From Pseudomonadota bacterium (GTDB lineage Bacteria > Pseudomonadota > Gammaproteobacteria > Halothiobacillales > Halothiobacillaceae): DNA of 23,996 nt. Within the stretch, counting starts at the first letter, position 1. The number at the start of each line of letters is the position of its first letter. The DNA is taken from positions 1 to 23,996 of the forward strand of contig JAJYPA010000072.1 in the NCBI GenBank assembly GCA_021795795.1, in the 5' to 3' direction. The notes under the pieces are model-generated. The model had not been told where the DNA came from and ran no database searches. It saw nothing but the letters and a program-made list of their open reading frames with translations. Shown piece after piece: positions 8,464-16,153 of the stretch. The position numbers and the translations under genes were made by a program.

Positions 8464-10632
8464 ATGAAGCAGAGCCCAACGCCCCAGCCACAGCGGAACT
8501 TCAGCCCCTTTTCGCGCATTTGGCCCCTATTGCTGGGATTGCTGCTCACCCCCTGGCTGCTCTACCTTCCTGTAGAGTCTACGGATACTCATTTAAAGTC
8601 TCTGACCGTTCTCGGCATGATCGGCCTCGGCCTGGGTTGGACCGGGCTATGGCTCGGTATAACCATTCTGGTTCAATTATTCTCCAAAAACCGGATCTTC
8701 TTGAGCCGGGATCATGCCGCTACAAATGCAGACCGGCCGGAAATTTCCGTGCAGCAAATCGCTCAGATCAACCAGCATTGGGTTACCCCACTCGGGCACA
8801 TTCGGGCCGCAACGGACACCTTGGCCGAAACCAATGAAAACCCACAAATCAACGAACGACTCACCCCGGAATTGGCTGTCATCCGCGCCGCCAATGCCGA
8901 ACTGCGCCTGGCAATCGAAAATGTTCTGGATTATTACGAAGCAGCAACCAATCGTCTGAAGGCGACACCGCGTAAAACGGATATTCGTCTGCAGATCGAG
9001 GATGCGGTCGCCGAGTGGGAAATTTTTGCCCAACAGCGCGTTGGCTTGATCCAATACATTTGTTTTCAGGATATACCCGGACTGGTCGCGATCGATATCC
9101 GTTTGTTGCGCCGACTGATCGACAATTTACTCGTTATCCTGATTCAGCAACTCGACATAAATGATTGCAGCGTCACTTTGCTTGAAGCTGATGCGGCTGA
9201 AGAACTCGAACTGGAAACAAACCATTCAAACGGGGCAGAAAGTGAGACAAACTGCACATTCAATCTGGTCATTGATGGCAAATCATCGGGGCCACTGGAT
9301 CACTATGCCGAGGCACTAAGCCAACCGCACATGCTCAACATACGCAAGGACACAGATCCGTTATTCATGGGCACGGAGCTATCCGTGTGGCTCATCGGCC
9401 AATTCTGCAAGCAACTGGATGCGACCCTGAGTGTTGAAGAAACAAGGGAAGGGCGTCAGGGTTTCCGGTTAAAGTTTTCCGCACCTGTTCTTGGAGCACA
9501 TCAACCATGGCAACCCTGGTTACGCAGCAAATGCTGCGCGGTGATCACGCAGTCAGCGACCCATGCACAGGCTTGGCGCGGGCATCTTTCAGCCTTCGGA
9601 GCCGACATCGTCCTCGATCCCGACCACGGGGAAATTGATTGCCTTTTTATTGACAATGAAAACTGGCAGAGACTGGGCGCAGACCCGCCACTTTGGTTCC
9701 AGCATGTGAGTAGACACGGTCGGATCATCGCCCTGTGCACGCAATTATCCCTGCGTGGGCGACCGGTCGGCCAATTCGATTGGGCACAAATCAGCCTACC
9801 CATGTTTATACGGCAACGCGTGCTGCAAACCCTGCTTCCAAGAATTTTGCAGAATGACAAGATCACTTCTGCGCTGCAGAAAAAACAGCCGATAACGATC
9901 CGCACCCCGCAAAATCAGACCGAGCAAAGCCTACCCTCATTTACCGGCAGAACAGCGCTGGTCATTGATGATGACCGGATTTATCAAAGTCATCTGGTCA
10001 ATCTGCTGCAACAGATCGGTGTCACGACGCTATCCGCTCAAGATGGCAAAAGCGGCCTGTATCAAGCCGAGCACGCCGACCTCGATCTGGTACTGACCGA
10101 CATGCACCTCCCCGACATCCTGGGCACGGGCATCGTACGCATGCTGCGAAAGCAGGATCGACACAAACACACACCCGTCATAGCCATTACCGCGAATATC
10201 CAAACCGAGGTGCACCAGTCTTTACTCCACGCCGGAGCCGATATCGTCCTGACCAAACCGGTGTCTCTGGGTGAACTGATCAACGCGATCAGCCAATTCC
10301 TGCAACCGATCAACCCGGCCCCTCCACCGTCTTGCACCGTTCATCCACGTGACCAGGTACTCGATACACTCCTTTGTGATGAACTGCCGATTTATCGTCA
10401 AAACCTGATGCAAAGTGGTCACAATCTGGCAAAGCTTCGGCATTTAGCACACAAACTCCGAGGTGCTGCCGCCTGCTGTCAGGCCAAGTCACTCCAAACC
10501 CATGCGGGGATACTCGAAGACCACTTGCTGAGCGATCCTGCGAATAATGAGCGCATCGCTTTGCTGACCAAGATTTTGATCAATGCCATCGATGAAACCA
10601 TCACCGAACGTGGTTGCGTCACCACCCATTAA
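8464..10632 (+). CDS. BarA/GacS-like hybrid sensor with degenerate kinase core, REC and HPt
   Basis: The 722-aa protein has two N-terminal membrane segments (about 19-36 and 46-72) with only a ~10-residue loop, so there is no periplasmic sensor domain. The DHp-like segment at 98-121 reads QIAQINQHWVTPLGHI. Aligned on TPL, Gln104 sits where the phospho-acceptor His belongs and His105 is one place off. The ATPase part (about 205-340) lacks a clear N-box asparagine and a DxGxG motif; a GTELS at 303-307 may be a decayed G2 box. A degenerate receiver-like stretch (about 355-440) follows. The true receiver (497-613) keeps Asp502/503, Asp546, Thr576 and Lys598. The HPt domain (about 625-715) keeps His663 in LAHKLRGAA. 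GGGA precedes the ATG at a reasonable distance. Layout and the cysM neighbour suggest a BarA/GacS relative. Loss of kinase activity is inferred. Confidence 0.8.
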   Translation: MKQSPTPQPQRNFSPFSRIWPLLLGLLLTPWLLYLPVESTDTHLKSLTVLGMIGLGLGWTGLWLGITILVQLFSKNRIFLSRDHAATNADRPEISVQQIAQINQHWVTPLGHIRAATDTLAETNENPQINERLTPELAVIRAANAELRLAIENVLDYYEAATNRLKATPRKTDIRLQIEDAVAEWEIFAQQRVGLIQYICFQDIPGLVAIDIRLLRRLIDNLLVILIQQLDINDCSVTLLEADAAEELELETNHSNGAESETNCTFNLVIDGKSSGPLDHYAEALSQPHMLNIRKDTDPLFMGTELSVWLIGQFCKQLDATLSVEETREGRQGFRLKFSAPVLGAHQPWQPWLRSKCCAVITQSATHAQAWRGHLSAFGADIVLDPDHGEIDCLFIDNENWQRLGADPPLWFQHVSRHGRIIALCTQLSLRGRPVGQFDWAQISLPMFIRQRVLQTLLPRILQNDKITSALQKKQPITIRTPQNQTEQSLPSFTGRTALVIDDDRIYQSHLVNLLQQIGVTTLSAQDGKSGLYQAEHADLDLVLTDMHLPDILGTGIVRMLRKQDRHKHTPVIAITANIQTEVHQSLLHAGADIVLTKPVSLGELINAISQFLQPINPAPPPSCTVHPRDQVLDTLLCDELPIYRQNLMQSGHNLAKLRHLAHKLRGAAACCQAKSLQTHAGILEDHLLSDPANNERIALLTKILINAIDETITERGCVTTH

Positions 10633-10734
10633 TATAAAAAACCCATTAATAAAAAATATGGTCGGCTGGATGTAGGCTTTGTCGGTATCCTTTGGTACAC
10701 ATCAGACCAAACTGCCGTCAGGAAATTGAAGCAA

Positions 10735-12348
10735 ATGGATTCAGCCGAAATATTAGCTTCGCTGCAACATCCGGTTTTTGTAACCGACGCGAGTAAATCG
10801 CTGAGCTATATCAACGAATGCGCGAGGCACACACTCTGCCTCCCCTCATCCGGGCACCTAACGCTCGAAGATGTCCTGCAGAAACTTATGACCAAAGAAG
10901 GCGCGCCGCTCACCCGCGAAGCGCTTGGTGGCATTGTCCCCCTCCGTGTCAGCCTGTCATCCGACGATTTCCTCCGTGTTGACGCTGTACTGAATGCCCA
11001 CACACTGAGTGATCACTCAACCTGTTACGAACTCAATCTGTTCCAAAACGGCACATCCACGGCTATCGACCCACTGACCGGGCTGATGGACCGGGGGCAT
11101 ATGCTCAAACTGATCGGCACGAAGCGTCGTGAAGGCAAGGGCGCGCTCATTCTGATCAATATCGATCGGCTCAAAATCATCAATGATTTCCTGGGTTACG
11201 ATGTAGGTGACCATGTCATTCACGCTCTGGGGCATGCATTCAGGCAACAGACGCATGCGTCTGTCAGCCTCGCGCGCTGGAGTGGACATGAATTCATGGC
11301 TCTGGTGCCGGAAAATCTAATTCAAAAAACCGCTCAATTTGCTGAGTTGTTCAATACTATTGCTCGCGAACTGCCACTGGCCAAAGCGATCAACTTACCC
11401 GGACGTAAACTGAGCGTAAGTATCGGTTATACGAGGTTTGGCTCCTCAAATGTCAACAATCAGGATCCTCTGACCGAAGTCAATGCTGCCGTTTACGAAG
11501 CTAAACGCGCCGGGCGGAATCGAGCCATAGATGCCCGACAGCTGAACAGGCCATCGATTTACATTACCGGTGGCGCCTTGGAAACAGCATTGCTCGAAGA
11601 GCGAATTGTTGCTGCGGTTCAACCCATATTCGACCTGAAAACAGGCCAGATCGTTGCGGACGAATCCCTTGCCAGGATGATCACGCAAGGAGGCGATGTG
11701 ATTGCGGCAGGAGAGTTCATAGCAGCCGCAGCCTCGCTGCAACTGGCACATAGAATCGATCAAAGCATCATCAAACAAACGATCAACTATTGCGTCACCA
11801 GCCACTTCAGCGCACCGCGTGCCCATTTCGTCAACATTTCCGGCGATTTTCTTCACCACCCGGAGCTGATCGAAGAAACCATCGTTTCGGCGATGAACGC
11901 CTGTGCCTGTACCCATCCGGATCAGGCAAGCGCTCGCCAGTCCAAACCACTGGTGATTGAAATCACGGAACGCGAATTAGTTGATGACACGCAGGAAGCC
12001 CTGCGCGCCCTGCAACCGTTGCTTGATTTTGGCCTGCGTCTGGCTTTGGATGATTTTGGTAGTGGTTACTCTTCCTACCGGTATCTGCTTGATCTGCCAT
12101 TCAGCTTCCTGAAGGTTGAAGGGGAGTTGATTCGGCACATCACCACCAATGACAAGGCACGACGCATCGTCCAGCATATCCAGCACATGGCTCAGGATCT
12201 GGGCTTAATTACCGTGGCAGAGTTCATTACCGATCAGGCCACAGCGGATATGCTGGCACAAATGGGCGTTGACTGGGGACAGGGTTTCCACCTGGGCAAA
12301 CCCGAACTGATACAGAGAAGGGTACCTCGAAAAGCCGTCGCGGGCTGA
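10735..12348 (+). CDS. Degenerate GGDEF plus EAL domain protein (putative c-di-GMP phosphodiesterase or sensor)
   Basis: This 537-aa cytoplasmic protein starts with a ~100-residue region that could be a diverged PAS fold. A GGDEF domain follows (about 110-265) with DPLTGLMDRGHML and INIDRLKIINDFLGYDVGD, but its active motif is SGHEF (183-187), so cyclase activity is unlikely. The EAL domain (about 283-527) has ESL for EAL at 310-312. It keeps Asn367, the EITE glutamates 409 and 412, Asp439/Asp440 in DDFGSG, Lys460, Glu496 and Gln516, so hydrolysis of c-di-GMP is plausible. The ATG at 10735 with AGGAA upstream is preferred over the in-frame TTG at 10726, which is too close to that site. The last 8 codons and the stop come from repeat element copy 2. 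Confidence 0.85.
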   Translation: MDSAEILASLQHPVFVTDASKSLSYINECARHTLCLPSSGHLTLEDVLQKLMTKEGAPLTREALGGIVPLRVSLSSDDFLRVDAVLNAHTLSDHSTCYELNLFQNGTSTAIDPLTGLMDRGHMLKLIGTKRREGKGALILINIDRLKIINDFLGYDVGDHVIHALGHAFRQQTHASVSLARWSGHEFMALVPENLIQKTAQFAELFNTIARELPLAKAINLPGRKLSVSIGYTRFGSSNVNNQDPLTEVNAAVYEAKRAGRNRAIDARQLNRPSIYITGGALETALLEERIVAAVQPIFDLKTGQIVADESLARMITQGGDVIAAGEFIAAAASLQLAHRIDQSIIKQTINYCVTSHFSAPRAHFVNISGDFLHHPELIEETIVSAMNACACTHPDQASARQSKPLVIEITERELVDDTQEALRALQPLLDFGLRLALDDFGSGYSSYRYLLDLPFSFLKVEGELIRHITTNDKARRIVQHIQHMAQDLGLITVAEFITDQATADMLAQMGVDWGQGFHLGKPELIQRRVPRKAVAG

Positions 12349-12495
12349 CGCCTGCTCCGCGTTAGTGGCCCGAGTGCAAGGCGGACTGAGCGCAGCGACC
12401 GCGACATATCAAATAGATAGGCGGGCTTGCGCCAGCGTTGCGTTAACACCAACCAATGCAGCAATCGGGTCGCGTAGTAGGTTTTCTAGGTACCC
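12320..12495. repeat. Dispersed inverted-repeat element, copy 2 (176 bp)
   Basis: The left end is GGGTACCTCGAAAAGCC and the right end GGTTTTCTAGGTACCC; inverted, they match apart from one substitution and a length difference in the A-run. The interior shares with copy 1 the blocks CGAGTGCAAGG (12371-12381), GACATATCAA (12403-12412) with GATAGGCG, the 17-mer GCGGGCTTGCGCCAGCG (12421-12437), GCAATCGG (12461-12468) and AGTAGGTTTT (12476-12485). In copy 1 the 17-mer lies before the GACATATCAA block; here it lies after. The element covers the 3' end of the EAL gene and the 5' end of the GGDEF gene. No flanking direct repeat is evident. Confidence 0.85.
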
Positions 12496-13453
12496 TTTAT
12501 TCTACGAACGTGCACTTAAACGAGATGCCAGTCTGAACAAAGACATAGGCGACGCCATAAACAGCGATAAGGGGCTTACTGTTGGTATCGCTCAGGAAAT
12601 TATCGATACCCATGTTTTGAACGGTGCCATCAAGGAGATGAGTAAAGCGCAATGCGCACTGCTTCGTGTCATTCGAAACGTCATGGTGCAAATGCTCAAC
12701 ACAGGCAACGAGTTTTCGAACTACGCGTCATCCCTCGGGGATTTTGTTCGTAAAATCGATCGTGGCGACTCAGTACAGGACATTCGCATGCTCACTGCCG
12801 AAGTGATTGAAGACTCACGCCAACTTGAGCGGACTTCCAAAGAAACATCGTCACAATTGAACGATGCTGGAGAGCAAATCACCCGCCTGAAAGAAGAACT
12901 TGAAGCAGCCAGAAGGGATGCGCGCACCGACCCGCTGACCGGTCTGGCCAATCGCCGAGGTCTCAACGAACTGCTACTGCAACGCATCAATCTGTTTTTG
13001 CAGGAAAAGACTCCGTTTTGCGTCATTCTCGCGGACATCGACCATTTCAAACGCATCAATGACGCTTACGGTCACCTCGTTGGCGACAAGATATTGCGTT
13101 TCGTGGCGCGCACCCTGATGGCCAACATCAAGGGCCAGGACAGCGTCATCCGATTCGGTGGGGAGGAATTTGCGATTATTCTGCCCTACACACAATTTGA
13201 AGGCGGCATTGTTGTCGCCCAGCATCCCAAACAGAAAATAGCCTCGTCGCGACTGCGGCTGGCAGAGAGTGGGCGCGACCTTGGTGGACTGACCGTTTCC
13301 CTCGGTGTGACCGCCGTGTACACCGATGACACCCCCGATACTCTCTTGCGCCGAGCGGATGATGCCTTACTCAAAGCCAAGGCAGAGGGCCGTGACCGCG
13401 TGGTGGGCTTGCCACCGGGGAAACCCAACGGCGACGTACCTGAAATGCTTTGA
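12365..13453 (+). CDS. Diguanylate cyclase (GGDEF) with repeat-derived N-terminus
   Basis: The C-terminal GGDEF domain (about 185-348) contains RTDPLTGLANRRGL, LADIDHFKRINDAYGHLVGD and an intact GGEEF at 265-269, so it should make c-di-GMP from two GTP. The usual RxxD inhibitory site is KGQD here, so product inhibition may be reduced. Before it lie a helical region (about 46-145) and a probable coiled coil (about 150-185). Residues 1-44 are encoded by repeat copy 2 and look like non-native sequence. The native-like part begins at LFYERALKRD, which in relatives I recall is preceded by some 30 further conserved residues. The only usable early start is a GTG at 12365 without a Shine-Dalgarno; an internal ATG lies at 12638 (Met92). 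It may be N-terminally truncated. It is probably cotranscribed with the upstream gene. Confidence 0.75.
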   Translation: MARVQGGLSAATATYQIDRRACASVALTPTNAAIGSRSRFSRYPLFYERALKRDASLNKDIGDAINSDKGLTVGIAQEIIDTHVLNGAIKEMSKAQCALLRVIRNVMVQMLNTGNEFSNYASSLGDFVRKIDRGDSVQDIRMLTAEVIEDSRQLERTSKETSSQLNDAGEQITRLKEELEAARRDARTDPLTGLANRRGLNELLLQRINLFLQEKTPFCVILADIDHFKRINDAYGHLVGDKILRFVARTLMANIKGQDSVIRFGGEEFAIILPYTQFEGGIVVAQHPKQKIASSRLRLAESGRDLGGLTVSLGVTAVYTDDTPDTLLRRADDALLKAKAEGRDRVVGLPPGKPNGDVPEML

Positions 13454-13609
13454 TGCTTAGGTACGGCTCACATCAAGCTGAATCCTGACCATGCTACTTG
13501 GTTGAATGAATTCTATTTAAGGGCATCATTTCCTTTTCCGCTACGAATATCAGTATCGGTATGGAATACCTTTCAAGGCTGAATTGCTTCATCAACAGGT
13601 ACGCAACAC

Positions 13610-14164
13610 ATGTTATCCATGGGATTCAATCCGTCCATCGACGTCAGACAAGTCACCAATAAGGCGATTGAACTTGGTTCACATCGTGCACTGCAATCAA
13701 AAACCGACCTTCGGGGCATCATCACGCACGCAAGTCGCTCTCTGGCAGACATTTCCGGTTTTACCGTGGATGAACTGATCGGCCAACCCCATAATATCCT
13801 GCGCCACCCGGACATGCCCGACGCTGTTTACTATTTGATGTGGCAAACAATCCAGAAGGGTGAGGAGTTTTTCGGTATCGTGAAAAACCGCTGCAAGAAT
13901 GGTGACCATTACTGGGTGATGACCCGTGTGGCGCCTGTCATCGAGAATGGTGTTCCCGTGGGCTACACGTCAGCTCGATTCACGCCACGTACTGAACTCA
14001 TCCCCATGTGGGAAGAATTATTTGCGAAGATGCGTGAAGCCGAAAACGGTAGCGGCTTCAATGACGAACGCCGATTCAAGCCCGCACACGATGTCTTATG
14101 CAAACTGGTTCAACGAAAAGGCTATAAAGATCTGAGCCAGCTTGTGTTATCGCAACGCGTGTAA
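13610..14164 (+). CDS. Stand-alone Aer-type PAS domain protein
   Basis: This is a 184-aa cytoplasmic protein consisting essentially of one PAS domain (about 25-130) of the aerotaxis type. It has TDLRGIITHASRSLADISGF, GQPHNILRHPDMP at 58-70, and FFGIVKNRCKNGDHYWV at 87-103, all hallmark segments of the FAD-binding Aer PAS. Unlike Aer it has no membrane segment, HAMP or methyl-accepting domain; only ~50 residues follow, including MWEELFAKMREAE. It could sense redox through FAD and pass the signal to a separate partner. Neighbours are two c-di-GMP enzymes upstream and the cytochrome bd assembly genes downstream, which fits redox sensing but does not prove it. The ATG at 13610 is taken; 13619 is an in-frame alternative. 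Confidence 0.8.
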   Translation: MLSMGFNPSIDVRQVTNKAIELGSHRALQSKTDLRGIITHASRSLADISGFTVDELIGQPHNILRHPDMPDAVYYLMWQTIQKGEEFFGIVKNRCKNGDHYWVMTRVAPVIENGVPVGYTSARFTPRTELIPMWEELFAKMREAENGSGFNDERRFKPAHDVLCKLVQRKGYKDLSQLVLSQRV

Positions 14165-14269
14165 TCACTCCGAACACAACATCTTCAAGAAGGCAGTGGC
14201 TGGAATCGTCCGGCATCCAGAGTCCGCCCTCGAACCACAACTGTGTTGCACTTTAAAAATCACCGAACA

Positions 14270-14299
14270 GCTTCAGGCACGGACCAATGAGCCTATAAT
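14270..14299 (+). promoter_or_regulatory. Possible sigma-70 promoter for cydDC
   Basis: A perfect TATAAT lies at 14294-14299 in the 216-bp gap before cydD, about 80 bp upstream of the chosen ATG. The -35 region is weak: TTCAGG at 14272-14277 with a 16-bp spacer matches TTGACA at three positions. Placement and the exact -10 make it the best candidate seen, but this is a single-motif call. Confidence 0.4.
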
Positions 14300-14380
14300 C
14301 CACAGAGCGCAGCTACGCGGTTGCGCCAAACACATTCGCGCCCGACTAAATCACTCCAAGCCTCGGAAATCATCAAACCC

Positions 14381-16153
14381 ATGGCCAATCCTGCTGCGAT
14401 GCAAGACAAGGAACAGACCCGCCAGTTGGATCGATGGCTGAGAAGTCAGGCAAAAACGGTAAAACGCCCCCTGAATACAGCCGTCATGCTCGGCAGCGTG
14501 AATGGTTTTTTACTGATTGCCCAATGCTGGATGCTGGCTCAGGTGCTGAATGCAACAGCGATCGGTCACCAACCGATTACTACCGTCTGGGGTTATCTGG
14601 CGGGCATGATCGGGCTTTTCCTGCTGCGCGCCGGCGTAAATTACGGTAGCCAGCGGTTCACCTTCGAAGCCGGAGCCCGCCTTCGCACCGAACTCAGAGC
14701 CCGTCTCTTCGATCACATCCATACGCTCGGTCCGGCATGGAGTAGAAACCAGCGTTCTGGCGCACGCGCAACCGAGGTGGTGGACGGCGTCGAAGCACTG
14801 GATAAGTATTTCAGTCTCTATCTGCCACAGATGCAGCTCGCCATTATCATCCCCGCCGCCATCCTGATTTTCGTTTTTCCGTTCGATTGGATATCCGGTC
14901 TGGTTCTCGCCATCACGGCGCCATTGCTTCCCGTATTCATGATCATCATCGGCAACCAGACGGAGAAACTGAACCGTGCACAGTGGCGTAGCCTGTCCAG
15001 AATGGGCGCGCATTTTTTCGATATGATCGAGGGACTGACGACACTCAAGCTATTCAATGCAGCCCAACGAGAAGCCCGCTTCATCGGTCAGATCGCAGAA
15101 GACTACCGCCTGCAAACCATGAAGGTGTTGCGGGTAGCCTTTCTCTCTTCGATGGTGCTTGAGTTTCTGGCTGCCATCAGCATCGCCATGGTGGCTGTTT
15201 ATGTCGGCTTTCGATTGATGTATGGCGACATACATTATCTCAACGGCATTTTTGTACTCTTGCTTGCGCCGGAGTTCTATCTCCCCTTGCGCAGCATGGG
15301 GACGCAATTTCACGCACGAATGGATGCACTGGGCGCCGTGGAACCGATCATTGAACTCTTGAATACGGAACCATCCACCCAGCCGACTGGTGCAATTGAA
15401 CTGCAACTGGAACATGCGCCGCAGATTACCTTTTCCCACCTTGACTTTGCCTACCCGAACCGGGACGCAGTCATACGCGGTCTCAACCTCGATTTGCCAG
15501 CGGGCACGCACACGGCTCTGATCGGTGCCAGCGGGGCGGGAAAATCGACCGTGGGTCAATTACTGCTTGGGTTTTTAACACCTACCGATGGCGAAATCCT
15601 GATCAATGACACGCCACTCTCTAAGATTTCGCCACACAGCTGGCACAAACGGGTGGCCTGGTTACCGCAGAATCCAACGCTGTTTCACGGCACCATCGAA
15701 GACAACATTGCGCTGAATCGTCGTTCGAACGGTCACGCTGATGCGTTGCACCAGGCAGCACAGAATGCACATGCACTCGACTTCATCAACCGCCTGCCAA
15801 ACGGTTTCCAGACGATTGTCGGAGACCGGGGCCAGGGGCTTTCGGGCGGTGAAATACAGCGCATCGCCTTGGCACGCGCATTTTATAAGGATGCACCCGT
15901 TGTGCTGCTGGACGAACCGTCCGCCAGCCTTGACCCGGAAAGTGAGCGCCTGATCACGGACGCCATCGCCAGACTTTCCTCAGGTAGAACCATGCTGACC
16001 ATCGCGCACCGCTTGACCACGATCGAGCGAAGCGATCAGATCGTGGTACTCGACGGCGGGAAAATCATCGAGCAAGGCACCCACGAGGCATTGCTCCACG
16101 CAAATGGTGCCTATGCCGAACGCTACCGGCAATATCGGAGCGCCGGGCTATGA
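14381..16153 (+). CDS. cydD: CydD, ABC exporter subunit for cytochrome bd assembly
   Basis: CydD and CydC form a heterodimeric ABC exporter in the inner membrane required for cytochrome bd maturation. The E. coli pair has been reported to export cysteine and glutathione and to handle heme. This 590-aa chain (E. coli 588) has an N-terminal six-helix region with hydrophobic runs such as LAIIIPAAILIFVFPF. Its ATPase domain has Walker A GASGAGKST at about 382-390, signature LSGGEIQR at about 487-494 and Walker B VVLLDEPSASLD just after. I prefer the ATG at 14381; the frame is open back to a TTG at 14321 and an ATG also lies at 14399. The stop overlaps the cydC start (ATGA), and cydAB follow. Confidence 0.93.
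   Translation: MANPAAMQDKEQTRQLDRWLRSQAKTVKRPLNTAVMLGSVNGFLLIAQCWMLAQVLNATAIGHQPITTVWGYLAGMIGLFLLRAGVNYGSQRFTFEAGARLRTELRARLFDHIHTLGPAWSRNQRSGARATEVVDGVEALDKYFSLYLPQMQLAIIIPAAILIFVFPFDWISGLVLAITAPLLPVFMIIIGNQTEKLNRAQWRSLSRMGAHFFDMIEGLTTLKLFNAAQREARFIGQIAEDYRLQTMKVLRVAFLSSMVLEFLAAISIAMVAVYVGFRLMYGDIHYLNGIFVLLLAPEFYLPLRSMGTQFHARMDALGAVEPIIELLNTEPSTQPTGAIELQLEHAPQITFSHLDFAYPNRDAVIRGLNLDLPAGTHTALIGASGAGKSTVGQLLLGFLTPTDGEILINDTPLSKISPHSWHKRVAWLPQNPTLFHGTIEDNIALNRRSNGHADALHQAAQNAHALDFINRLPNGFQTIVGDRGQGLSGGEIQRIALARAFYKDAPVVLLDEPSASLDPESERLITDAIARLSSGRTMLTIAHRLTTIERSDQIVVLDGGKIIEQGTHEALLHANGAYAERYRQYRSAGL

Noticed and set aside
13454..13609. Flagellar sigma-28 or sigma-54 promoter before the PAS gene
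   Set aside because: I looked for TAAA-N15-GCCGATAA and TGGCAC-N5-TTGC and found neither in acceptable form.
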